Assembly (NCBI GenBank): GCA_013397075.1
Contig: VWZS01000654.1
Coordinates: forward strand, 2,898,636-2,962,635
Length of the DNA stretch: 64,000 bases
Origin: Rhabdornis inornatus
Taxonomy: Eukaryota > Chordata > Aves > Passeriformes > Rhabdornithidae
Reading direction: 5' to 3'
In this document: piece by piece, positions 1 through 12,972 of the stretch
Layout of the letters: each line of letters opens with the position of its first letter
Position numbering within the stretch: the first letter of the stretch is position 1
Made by a program: the position numbers and the translations under genes
Notes under the pieces: model-generated
Database searches by the model: none
What the model was told of the DNA's origin: nothing
What the model saw: the letters and a program-made list of their open reading frames with translations, nothing else

Positions 1-974
1 TTCCTTCCTTGCTATGCTCACACTGCACCCATGTTACGGACACAAAACCTGCACATTTCTGGCATGGTTTGCTGTCTACTGTCCGGCAGCCAAGCATGCT
101 GGGCTGGTGGTCCTCCTGCTTCCCGGGGGGGATAATATGGCACAAAAGCTCTGGTTCTGGATAATAGCAGAGCCCCATCTTAGCACGTGTCCTCGATAAA
201 TTGCATATGATATCACAAAAAGTATTGCCTATCTCAGGAACACTGAAGTGTCCTTCTCTCATGGCACCTGAAAGCCAGAAGCGTAACTCCAAAAAATTCT
301 GAGTCCACCAAAATGGTCTCCCATTATGTCTTAAAAGGAATGCTCTCCCGAGGCAAAAGTTCAACAGTTCTATCCATCTATGGCTATCAGCTCCACAACT
401 GGGAAGAATGGCTAAAAACAATACCGCAGCTTCATTTTTTATCCATTTAGAATGATGCATCATAGGACTACTTGCAACACAAAGCCACAGCCAGCCCCTT
501 GTCCAGGTCAAACAAGAGACACAGCAATTATGGCATGCAGGGACATCAGTAAGGATTTGCCTCACTTGATCCTGGAATTTATTTAGCATTTTGTTTCCAC
601 CCAGCACTGCAGTGAGCCAGGATTTGAAGCATCATTCGCCCCAGGAAGGCTGAAAGTAATGATTAAGCAACCTGAGCACATGGCTGCTGTGTATGTCCAG
701 TGCAGTCAGTGTAACATTTCTATTGTTAATTATTTGGAATAAATGCACTGGCTTAAGTAGGTCACTGTGATTCTACAGTTCTCCTGGGAGATTAAACTGG
801 GAAGAAGTGACTCCTGAAGAGACTTATCTTTTAACACCCTCCTAACACCAAGTGACTGCACTACTCAGTTACTGCACTGCATTTTGCTATGTGTTTCCAT
901 CAAAATCACTCACAGCATTTTAAAGCCATTAAATCATGCAAGTATCACAACTGGCACAAAACTGCCTTTGACAA

Positions 975-1085
975 TGTGATGATCATTACGCTTATTGTAC
1001 AGACAGGTAAAGTGAGGCATGAAAAGGTTAGTTATACTGCCAGAGGGATTCTGTCTCTCTCTGTGACATGTAGTAAGCAGTTTTA
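975..1085 (+). mobile_element. MIR-like ancient SINE relic
   Basis: The stretch around 990-1045 resembles the MIR core in order: an ATTA-type run, then CAGACAGGTAAAGTGAGGCA, then AAAGGTTAGT, then ACTGCC. That order corresponds to the MIR blocks for 'cagatgaggaaactgaggca' and 'gaggttaagtgacttgcc'. It is highly diverged and its boundaries are approximate. The match is from memory of the consensus. Confidence 0.55.
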
Positions 1086-4000
1086 GCCATCTGATAGTTG
1101 TTCTGACTTGTGATTTCAGCTCGAGGCTCAGGGACCCACACCATAAAAACCACACAACAAATAAGCATCCCAATCAGCTAACACACCAAATGCCCACGTT
1201 AGCACACATCTTCCTCGCTCCATCACAACTGCCTCTTCCACACCAAAGCCAGGACAAAGCAGCAGCTCTTGCACATGTTATTACCAAGCCATTTCTCCAT
1301 CCTGCTAAATTCACTTCTCTTTTATCAGGTCGACTTTCCGTCAAGCAACTTCTACTAAACAGGGAATTATAATTTCCCATATCGACAAGCAAGCATCTTC
1401 TATGTCTCCATATGAATTTCAATGACATGAATTACACCACTGCAGCTCTTTGCATGGATGTTCCCAAACCCACAGGGATACAAGCATCAAAAGGGCAATG
1501 CAATACTTCACTTTGCACCTGATCTCCTTCTCTAGCTCCACCAAAATGGCTTGTATTTGCCAGGCTCATAAACGCAACCAGGGAGCTGATCCCCCCACAC
1601 TTTCCTCAAAAAAAAAGATGAGTTCTTCTCTCACGGCTTTCTTGAACTGGTTCATCAGCAGCTGTGGGAAAAAACAGAGCCACTGAGGAGAGGTAGAAGG
1701 AAACAGCACTCAGGACCAGGAAAGGGCTGCCCCTGCTACTGTCAGGACAAACAAATGCCAGGTATAAAGGGAGCCGCAATCACAGCCTTTTTTAATTAAA
1801 AACATGGGATTCTTCAGAAGCAATTCAAGCTGCAAAAGCTTCTTGTCAGTGTGCTTAATTGGAGTTTTTTTTGTGTATACATCAACCCTTTAGGAACCAC
1901 ACTGCTAAGATTGTCTCTCCTAGATCCAGGTGACCAGGGAAAGGGGATATATGGCCCTTTACCAGAGGTTCCCATACCCTCCAGGGACTTGTCAGGAAAG
2001 TCCAAACCCTCTTGTTAAAGTGGACTGGATACTGACTGACAGTGTGACCACACAGTTATTTCTGACCACATTCAATATCCAGATAGAGCTTCCAACTGTT
2101 ATTGGATGAGTTTTGATTTGTGGGTACAGAGAAAGAAAAACAGATTTTCTGAGAATTACCTGGATTTTATCTTTGCCAGTGACAGACCAGTGTTCATTAT
2201 GAGAGATTAAGCAATTAAAGCAAATCCCCATGAAAGAGCAGAAGCATATGCAGAAAGTTTTAAACACCAGTATGTTTACACAAAGACATCAGGAACCCTT
2301 CTGTGCTCCTAACAATACAGGAATAGAGCACTTTGAAACATAGCAATGGCTACAGCCAGCAACATCCACCAACTGAATGTTTTTCTCCACTTCCAGCACA
2401 AACAAATTCAATCTTAATTGCTGAGAAAATTCCAACATTATTTAGATATTACCTTCCATTTTTAGAGAGAAGCTGCTACAGGTTTTGACAATAAATTGAT
2501 GGAGGGACAAACTTCACAATCAGCAGTCCTAAATTCATTAGGTCACATTTATGAAACAGATTTTACTATTTACCCTTTAGCCAGCACAGCTAAATGCCAG
2601 TCCTGGACCCACCTCATAAACAGCCCCCATCTCCTCTACAAATGTCACTGTGAGCACAATCTTCCTTTTTTGATTATTTTGCTTGTTTCCAGGATGACAC
2701 TCTGTACCTCAGAAGCAGCTTGCTGCCCACACTGAACTACTGCCCACACTGAATGTTCCAAAAAGGAAGATACCTCATTAAAGGCAGAGCCACACTAGGT
2801 TGCAAAGGAGCCACATACTCACAAAAAGCTAATCTTATCTCATTAGCAAACGGCTGGTGCAACTGCTCCTCGTGGAGATGAAGATGCATCACTAATTTGA
2901 GTTACAGAAGGCACAGAACAGACTGCCCTACCCTGGTACTGTGGGAGTGAAAATAGCACATTAAATGTTTGCTAGGTTTCCAATGGAAGCTGTACCAGTA
3001 GCTCACAGGGGCTCAATCTGCTGTTTTCAAGATTTCCTTAAAGAGAAGAACGAGGCAAGTGTCTCTGAAAGGCAGTGCTGGGAGAGGGTAAAGTGAGGGA
3101 GGCTCTCCATACTGGGAAGTCTGCCCCATACTGGGAAGGGCCCCACAGCCACTCAGAGCATCAGTGCCACCCAGAAGAATTAGCCCCAAAGGTTTCTGTC
3201 CAGCTGCTGGTCCTGTGGGCACAGGGACTCTGGTTACCCCTGGATTGACCCTCACTGCTGGTGCTTGTGGCTATCCACTGCTCTTTCCCCCACAGCAAAA
3301 CAGAAGGTTATCACTCCAGAGGAAGCTGCATTAATCACTGATGATGGCTTACACTACAACCTGCCATCAAAGAGTTACTGCTAAATGATAATTTAAGCAA
3401 AGTAAAAAACCAAAACAAACTAACATATCCAGTGTAGAAGCAGAGCAGAGCAAACCAAACCAGTTCATCTCTACAAACGATCTCAAAAAGAAATGGTAAA
3501 ATCCAACCCTTTTAAAACCAACTCCAAGATCCTGTACAGTGCAAGAAGGGTGGTCTCACATGGAATAACATGCTGGGACTCAGAAGAATCTGTCCCATCC
3601 ACCACTATTTGCTGTGGCTAAGTACAGCTTCATCACGAAGATGCCAAACACCTGCAGTTCCCATGGCTTTTAATGAATTTATGCATTGTCATTCCCCCCT
3701 GCTTCCAAAAAGGAGAAAAACATCTCAAACTATTAACTTATCTACACCTCTCAGTAAAATGGAAACTACATAAGCATTGTACATCAAAGAGCTGCCTTCA
3801 TTAAAATGTGGAAAATAATTTGTGTACTTCAGATGAAAGGTGTTCTGGGACTGTGAAGTATTCTGGCAAATTTAATTAAATCCCATAGTTATTCTCTTGT
3901 AAAAATAAAGTTTTTGGGCGAAAAAAAAAGTAACTGATTCACAGTAACAATTTGTTTCCTTCTTTTTGCCAAATCTTTACCTTATAAAATGAACAGCAAA

Positions 4001-5141
4001 ACCATTTTTAATGACATATGTGTAAAGTTACATTTCCAGAACACAAACTCTCAATAAAACTTTCAAATGTAGACGAAAAATCCCCAAATAAAGATGCATA
4101 TAATTCATTATGGGTTGCAAAGATCTAAAATCAGAAATTAATTTACTATGCGTATTTTAGCAAAACTGAAAAACCAAAAGCTTCAGCTGTGAAAGATAGG
4201 CAGACCTTGCCAATACACTGTGGAAGCAGAGAGCTGTTGGAACCATACACAATGAGATTACTCTCACCTTTCCCGCCCGTCACCTCGAAGAATTGTTACT
4301 CATGTACAGTGAACACATTTTGCTCAACTCCATGATTATCATTAAAGTAATTGAAAAACACTTCCTAAGAGAAGTAGCTTCAGGCTGTCTCCCTCTCAAA
4401 GGGGGTTGTGGTACCCAGACTGTCTCCAGTGTGTAACAGCTGCAAAGCTGAGACATCTAAGAGCAAAAAATCAACAAAACTATCTCAACGGAGGGGTGGG
4501 TTAGTGCCACAGCACATCCTGATATTCCCAGTCATTTAGGTGGGGAAAGCACAGGTGTGTACCACAGCTCTCTGCACAGAGGAAACAAAGCACAGTCCTA
4601 CACCTTCACACATTTCCCACTCCAATGGAACAGTGCAGCAACACTTGTGACAAGCCTCATGCCACAACTGAAAGGATCTACTCCTTTTGTTCACCATGGA
4701 CAAAATGACCAGGTCAATGCCAGAAGACAACTTCACTCTGAGACACACTGAGATGTATTAGGTGTTAACACCTAATGCAAACCAACTGCAATGAAAATCC
4801 CCTCCCCATGCACTCTGTTTGGCTTCCTCTCAGTTACTTCTTACTGGCAACACTTCAATGCTAATAAGACACCATAAGTGTATAAAATGCAATAAAGATG
4901 TTTACATTAAACAACAGACTACAGATTAAAAGAATCTGTTGTATGAGCTACAGAAGCTCATCTCCAAACATCTGCTTTCAGGTAAACATGTATATGTGAA
5001 TTCAAAGAGATCTGACAGTGGAAGGGCCTTTTAATTTTATTTTATTTTTACCTTGCTGGCAAACACCTAGCAAGTTCCAAGACTTGAACACTGAAATTAG
5101 CCAAACAGCCTTAAAATATGACACGATTTTTTGGAATGAAA

Positions 5142-5162
5142 GCTTGGAAAAGCTTTCCAAGC
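5142..5162. repeat. short inverted repeat (9-bp arms, 3-nt loop)
   Basis: GCTTGGAAA and TTTCCAAGC flank an AGC loop. Arms of this length occur by chance, and no function is implied. Confidence 0.6.
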
Positions 5163-8100
5163 AACTGACTGATTAACCACTACTTGTAGTCCTTGAACTG
5201 AAAACAGCTTTATAAGAAGTACCCTTTAATCCAGCTTCCAAGGTAATTCCTTGAACCTACCTACGTATTCAAGCAGGCGAAGAGATATGTGATCAGTCCA
5301 GTGTTATCACTCCAAACCAGCTCCACAAATTCCTGATTAACTCTGTCCAGTTCTACTGTTCCCTAAGAAGCCACACAGCCTGCTGCAAGGTCAGACAGCA
5401 AAATGTGTCCTTACTTTTACTGGCTACTGGAGATTTCTCTCTCTTGGACTTGTTAGAGGAAAGAATTAGGCAGTGCAACAAAATGGCTCCACATAATCTT
5501 AGACATTGTCCAGACATCCTCCCCTGTATATCCCTGGAAGAGAGGAGTGCTCATATTGCCCCCCATATGCTCCCAAGCTCGCACTTTTGCATGAACAACA
5601 TCGCTTCTCAATGCCCTTGGCGTCCACTGGTGCTCTGGAACAGCTAAAATGGATTTTTCTCCAGTTTCCTCTGAACTACCACGAACTGCTTCTCATGGTC
5701 TGAAGAGATGCCAGGACAAAGCTGGTGCTCATGTGCTCAGACTGAACACCAGACACTGGAAGCCAATTTTCCTCTAATATCATCTAACTCACTACCTTGT
5801 GGCTTGGTCCCTTTGCTGACACCTCGGAGATAAGCTTTCTGCAGGAGCACCTGGGTATAATTTAATGGCTGATGATGCATGAGCTAATATAGAGGTCACT
5901 TCTGGGATTATACACTAATAGAGAGAATAACAGAACACGTAATACCAAATGCTCTTGGAAACATCTCTCAAGGGTAATAAAGGTGACAGAAGGAAACACA
6001 GACTACACATTTCTTTATTAATAAATAAACTACTTGGAGATTGAGACAAAATGTCCTATCACTAGGAGCATCCTGAATAATAAAGGAGATTCTCTAAACA
6101 TTTTCCAAAGAAGGGAAAGCATGCAAATTACAGCTAGCTATAAAAATTGTACGTTGTGAGCTGTTTTATGGGATATAAAGCCTAGAGAGCTGAACAGCTT
6201 GAATAAAACAATTCTGCATGACTGGTCTCACTTCGGAAACTTTGAAAGTATATCAGAATGATACTTAGAGCCCCTTAAAGTAAATATTTTCATAAGCTGA
6301 TGCATTGTTTTAGGGTTCATATTATTAAAAAAATTAAATTTGCTCCAGTGAAACTAAGACAAGCCTTACTCCTTACTAATTTACATCTAGAAACAACAGG
6401 AAAATTGTAAGCACACGGACGCAGAATTTGTATTAAAATTATTGGTTTTCTACCACAACTAATTATAACAAAAAATAAAAGTGTTAGTGATTGTTCTCCT
6501 AAAAGTAGAAATCTTTTATGAAGGAACACTTCCACTGTCAAAAGCTGCCAGAGATAACTCACAGAACAATAATAACACAGTACCACAGGCTCAGAAATAG
6601 CTGCTCTCAGGAATGCTTCATTCCTGCCTGACACAGATACAGGCTGACAGACCAGATTTTGGCCAGGACTGTGCTCTGAGATCCATCTGGCACACTCCTT
6701 CCTAAAGAGGCTGCTCAGGAGAGACACCACGGACAGGCTGAGGGCTGATGATCTTGTCACCAGTGCCTGCTCCAAGTGCCTTCCCTGCGAGCAACTCCCT
6801 TTTCCCAAGCCACCTCCCAGCAACACCCAGCACTTCTCTTGTGGTATGGCTTGAAGTTACTTTGAAAAATGGGTGTAGAAGCCTGGGATAATAAAGAGGC
6901 TCCAAAATACTGGCTCTGAGTAATGAAATTTGCCTACACTCTCCAGGAAAATGAAGAACATCTGTAATACTAGTGTCTCCAAACTCTACACTGAATTAAA
7001 TTCTGCCAGTGAGTCCACCCAGATCCACCCACTAGCTCCTACACAGCTCCATAAAATTAAACAATTGAGAGGGAGAAAAACATGTATCACAAACGATTTT
7101 CATTTTACTTTGTTTCAAGGAAACAGTAGCAATGGTCCCACATAAATATTTATCAAACCACTCAAATTGTAGTAAATTAAAGGATCCTCCAACCTGCATA
7201 CACAATAACTGAAAACTATTTTAGGAGAGAGTGACAAGATGCAACGAGTCTGAAGCAGTAAATTCATTCCTTTCTGCCAAATAGATGGAACACTGCAGAC
7301 AGGTCTGGTTTATTGTAAACTATATCACCTGGTGTTTCTAGTTCCCATTATGAGTCGTTTGAAGCCATGATTAGGATTTTCCAGCACCAACTGCCTTCTC
7401 TAGCCACAGTTTGTCAGGAATTTTTATCACTTACGGGGTATCCAAATAGAAGATCAGACCACAACCCCTAGCACCATAAATAAATCCATGGAGTCTGTAA
7501 TAATTTGAACTCTACCTCTGTTTGTCAGTACCTTTAAGCTTTCAGCACTGTGAAAGACAGGACTGGCTTGTTAACATGAATTTCAGGGATGAAGCATCTA
7601 AAGATATTATGTTAACAGGGTCGCCTACAGTTTGCATTCTTATCAGAGGTTCTCTACAGGGGTAGAAATTAGTGTCAGCTAGTGCCTAAATTAAAGTTCT
7701 ATTGAACTTTACGTTCATGGGCTTTGCAAGAACACTAAAGATCCCATAAGCATTTCATTAATACCACTGTTTTATCTTTGTGTTTAATTTCAGTGGGACT
7801 TAAGATGTTCCTATGCTTTCCTGAGAAAAAGTAAAATACTTGTTACTTCAGTTTTCCCAGCTGTGCAGTGGAGTTAGTAGCTCCTTGCATGTCAAGATGC
7901 TGCTCCACCAACTCTGACAAACTCTACAGAAGCCTTTGCAGCAGAAGATGCTGATTTTGTCTTGTCGCTCTGCTCCTCTAGAACTCACTTTGATCATTTC
8001 CTATTGCCAGTATATCCATGGGTAGTGTAAGTGTATATATAGAAACTCTCCGAGTGCCAGGCTCTTACATTAACATGTAGAAACAGATGCCAGACTAAAA

Positions 8101-10040
8101 AGCAGGGTCAGAATAAAAAATACAGTTTAGCTGAACTACAAATCAACAGAAAAGGGGGAGGAGGACTCCAGCATTTAGGCCTGATCTCATCTAACTCAAC
8201 TTTTCAAGAAGTCAGGAACTCCCACTATTTGTTCAAATCTCCACTGCAGCCAGAAAAGAGGTTCTGATAGATGGTATTTAGTCTCCCAAGGCGGGTGATA
8301 TCATAAACCCATGTGCTTTGCTGGACTCACCACCAACTCTCAAAACAACAAAAATACACCACTTTGATGTGGTATCAGCACTGTGAGGGTGTACATACCA
8401 GAGCTAAAAAAAAAAATCCAGGTTTTTAATAAGGCAGTGCAGGACCTCTGACAGAGACCATTTTCACAAGAGTAGTCGTAACTATCAGAGCTAACCTGTG
8501 ATGGAAACTCTGAGCACACTCTCATCCCACAGAATTTTTTTACCACATCTCTGCTCATTTTGTGTCACAACAATCTGGAGATATAAAAGTGGGTTTAACA
8601 CAATTTTCTTCTAAGGAACTGCAATTAGCAGACTGGCAAAGAGAGTGGAGATGCACACCAGCAGGAAGCAGTTCTAAATATGAGGAAATGGCTCCAACTT
8701 CTCTGTACCACCAGAGCTGCACAAGGGGAAGGTTAGTAGTCACTTCTGCAAGATGAAAATATCAGATATAGATCAATTTCTGTAGATAGAAAAGAGGGTG
8801 CGACACTCCAACATGGTGTTGTCAGAAAATGAAAAATCATAAAGTATTTTTCACATTACTCTCACCCCTATACAAATAAAAACCTTTTTTCTACTTTTTA
8901 TTTCTAGAATTGCACTTACATGTGGGTTTCGGAATGAAAAATAATTCCCAGAAATTAGATTAAAACCATTAATCTGGTAGAGAGGAGTTGTAACAAATCA
9001 CCTAGCAGTAAAGGCTGACATTATATCTTGTTCACAGTTAACAGGGATGGGCTACGTCTGGCCAAAGCAAAGCACTCAGTGTAGACCTCCACCTGAGCTA
9101 GTCTCACAATGACCTTTGCACATTTTTTAGAGCATGATTCACCCAACTTATTCCATATTTTTATGTTAGGGTGAAATGAATCATATTTCTCAGTAGCTTG
9201 TTTCCTTCTGTTGACTTGAAGAAGCTTGCAGTTACTAGCTCTCACTGTAGAAAACTGTATTTGATAACAGATTACATATTTGTATTCCAAAAAAAAGTGA
9301 ACATGACGCAAAAACAAAAAAAGGCAGTTCTGAACAGGAGACAGAAGGATCACATTACATGTTCCTCAGTGTGAGGTTTTTAAATGGCATGTTTGTGACG
9401 TTTATATCAACAGTCAATATATTTTAAAAAGTTCCTCCATATTTTTTAACCTCTAGAAAAAGTCTGAGACCAGATTCTTAGCTATGAATCATGACTGACT
9501 TCTAAACCCATGAGAAATTTCATTTTCTAAGGTAACAGGAAACCACAGATGGAGTCGAAAGGTCAGCAACTGCAGAAATCCACTTCAGGAGACTTTCTAT
9601 TAATTTACAGATTTGTACTGGCTCTGACTCCCGGAAATGGAAAGTAAATCCACTGAAGTAAATTTGGAAGTGATTCACACTTCTAGTTGGCAAATACTTG
9701 CTATGCTTCCAGTTACCACCACGTATGAACTGGCATATTTAGCACTGAATGCTGTAACAATAAACAGCATTCTTCCAAACCAACTCTATATGACACAAGG
9801 CAAAGAGCAGCACTGTAGGAAGGGAATTCCAGGCTCACCCCCATGGTACAACTCTTGCCAAACTACAACAGTATCCAGATTTGCACATTTATACCGTGCA
9901 GAAAGATCCATAAGGACCAACACAGAGAAGACTCCCAGGCTCACGGACTGCAATCCACACTTCTGACCCGAATGGAGAGTAGCCTGCTGTGGAACCCACA
10001 TCAAAAGCTAAATCAAGCTTGGTGGAGATAGATCACAGTA

Positions 10041-10380
10041 GCATAGAATCATTTAACTTTGACAAGACCTCCAAGATCACTGAGTCCAACCACTAACCCA
10101 GCACTGCAAAGTCCAGCACTAAGCCACAGCCATGAGCGCATCATCCACATGTTTTTTGAACACTTCCAGAGCTCGCGATTCCACCACATCCCTGGGTAGC
10201 GCCTCACAACACTTCCAGTGAATAAATTTTCCTTAACACCCAATCTAAACCTCTCCTGGCCATTTCTTCTTGTCCTGACACTTGTTACTTGGAGAACAGA
10301 CTGACCCCCACCTCAGTACAAGCTCCTATCAGGCAGTTGTAGAGAGTGAGAAGATCTCCCCCAAGCCTCGTTTTTTCCAG
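10041..10380 (-). mobile_element. CR1 LINE 3' fragment
   Basis: The plus strand begins with CATAGAATCATTTAACTTTG and continues through phrases typical of the avian CR1 3' end in reverse complement: 'tccaaccactaacccagcactgc', 'cacttccag', 'ttccttaacacccaatctaaacctctcctggc' and 'aagcctc...ttttccag'. It is 5'-truncated, as CR1 copies usually are, and has no coding capacity. CR1 is the dominant LINE of birds and reptiles. Confidence 0.88.
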
Positions 10381-12963
10381 ATGCACCATTATGCACCTAT
10401 ATACATCTGCAGTGGAAGAAGAAGAAGCCACCATGACAACAAATGTGCAGCTGCATGGTGCAGCGTGTATCCATCATGAAGGCCTGCTTCTCCTCATCTC
10501 AACTTCTTGGTATCAATGTGCCTCAGGGAGCAAAAGCACATCCCACTCAATGCATAGGGCAACACCATTAACATGTATTATTTCAGATAAATAAAAATAA
10601 TGCACTTGAGCAGAATTTTGCTGAAAGCACAGACTTGCTTGCAGTCCAGCCTGCTCATATATTAGGATGAATTTGACCCAGTTTATACACTAATGATTAT
10701 AATGGATGCTGCAGTCATCTTTTCATTAAGGCAGCAGCCAAAAATATTGATTCGTTGTACTTCACACTCCTGCTTACCTTCACAAATTTCAGGAGAGACG
10801 GTACATAAGCCAATAGAATTGGTCAGTTTAAAAGTGACTAATGAACTGCACTGAAAGTAAATAAACAGCTATCTCTTTATAAATTAATTCGATATGTGAC
10901 TTAAGCCCTTTTCTACAGCTAGAAAGCTGATTCATCATTCAGCAGCATTTAAGTTGCCACCAGTTCAATAGCAGAGTATTAATGTTGCATTCTATTTGAC
11001 ACAGAAGGTCAAATCCCACATCCAGTTTACAACAGCATGACTGGGAGTAACCCTGAAGCCCTGCCCTCCACATCGCCCTGGCTGCAGCTCTGCACCCAAA
11101 GTGTTCTTCAAACTGCTTTCAAGAATGCTTACATGGTGTTGAACATTTGGGGAAATCAGAAACAAGAATCCCAAATCTTTTAACCTGCTGGCGTATCAAG
11201 TCTCTTCTGGAATGATTAAGTGAAATCAAACAGGTTGGTTCATTTTCACGTAACACTCATGAAAGAGTGAAAGGCAGAAAAAATCTTTGCATCTTGGGAG
11301 ATTTGGGGCTTTTTACCCTCCGCAAAATATATTTCAATTTTGGAAAGAAAGAAAGTATATTTAATGTGGACCACTGAGTACAATTTCCACTCATGTTAAA
11401 ACATGGTATGTGCTTCAATGAACAAGGGACCTAACTTATTCTAGGCCACCACCTCTACTAGTGTGTAGGTACCGGGTAAAAAAATGGTTATTTTACTCGG
11501 GAGTGACATGCACTGAGTCACTTTCCTTACCAGCTCTTTTAAGTTCAATAAATGTCAAATGCTGAGATTTCTGCATCAGTACTGCAGCATTTGCACCAAT
11601 CTCCCGGTGCTTTATAAAGAACCTACTGAGATGAAGTTAATGTTACTCAATAAGTAGGCAGGACAAAATTTTCAAATGCAGGAGCTTAATATTTAAACAC
11701 ATGTCCAAATGTCTAAGTAATGTTGCCTGAATGCCTTCCGCTACTATCAGCACTGTAGGATATGAGAGTTCCCAACGTTTCTGGAAATTACACTAAGTGC
11801 CCTCTTGACTTCTGACACTCAAGTCTGATGTTTCTGGACACAAGGTTTTGACTGCAATCATCTGTGTACAGCTGTAGCAGCAAGACTGCAGCAAAAATAG
11901 AATAAAAATATTTTTCTCTGCTTATACTTAGATGAGAGCCACAGCATTTGTAATGTCGTCTGTTTTCCATAATGTTCAGTTTAGAAAGTTGACATTTGAT
12001 TAAACAGTTTGAATTTGCCAAAACATATATTTTAATCTTATGTTTAATACCACATTCTCAATTAAAAGCTTCAGAAGAAGACATACAAAGCACAGTAAAC
12101 TCACAGACATAACATATTTAATGTAATTTCTGAAACTGTTGACTAATATTTTCTAATTTCCTCACTACTTCTAGTGCACAGCTGCACCATTACTCCCAAC
12201 AACCATCAGACGTTGAAACAGCCAGTTTTTAAGTGTTTTACTAAATACACTTTTATATTTAGTATTTTGAACATTTTCCAATAGGGTGGTATGGTAATAA
12301 AGTTTAGCATCTGAAAAACCTTCACTATATAGACAATGCTTTCTAACACCAATGTTTGTAATACTACAACCACCAAAGCAAAGCTAGCACAGGTCATTTA
12401 CAGCTATGAACATTTCCCTGGACTTCTACCTTTTACATAAGCACACCAACACTGATAAACACCACGGTACAAGAAAGTCTATTACACAGGATGGTGTGTC
12501 ATTCCAGAATAACTCCCATGAAAAATGACTCCCAGCAACAAGAACAAGACCACAAATTGGTTTTAGGATAAAATAATCTGTCTTTCATGCTCCTTATTTC
12601 CTTTCATTGGGTTTAACACTGCATTCAAGGTCATGAGTATTTTGACTCTGCGAAGGTGGCCTGAGTAATTTACAGTGATCAACAGATAATGCAGTGACCG
12701 TGAGTCATTCTGTAACTATCACTGCCTTCTAAATGGAGTCATCACACAGCCACTGAAAAAAAAATCTGCATTATTTCATATCCACAGAGTGATGAACGTA
12801 ACCAGGCAATTAAATCATGCCATTGCTGTGCCTGGAAAATCCTTACTTATAATTTTATCTTGCCTGTTAAGAAGAACTGAATTTCTTGTTAAGAGTAGAA
12901 AACAACTACGTGTCAGCTTTGCTTTTGAAAAAAAACCTCTATGAAGGAGAAATTAGAAACAAG

Positions 12964-12972
12964 ACTCACCAG
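12964..12972 (-). other. FAT3: splice donor of the FAT3 first coding exon (phase 1)
   Basis: The minus strand reads CTG|GTGAGT, with the intron starting at 12969. The coding frame is interrupted after the first base of a glycine codon in a SIDEETG segment, the same place where the conserved FAT3 sequence continues into the next exon. Beyond it the frame reaches a stop within a few codons, which confirms the exon end. Confidence 0.92.

Larger units (their letters stand above)
1..12969. other. FAT3 intron following the first coding exon (no gene seen)
   Basis: This is AT-rich sequence with only short, patternless open frames, the longest 169 codons with no domain or compositional support. It contains one MIR-like relic near 1 kb, one CR1 fragment at 10.0-10.4 kb and a short inverted repeat at 5.15 kb. 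I see nothing else I can name. Assignment to the intron follows from the donor at 12969 and the minus-strand orientation. The next FAT3 exon lies beyond the window. Confidence 0.8.

Noticed and set aside
6317..6826. 169-codon minus-strand open frame
   Set aside because: No recognisable domain, hydrophobic segments of random appearance, and an AT-rich intronic context without splice or promoter support.
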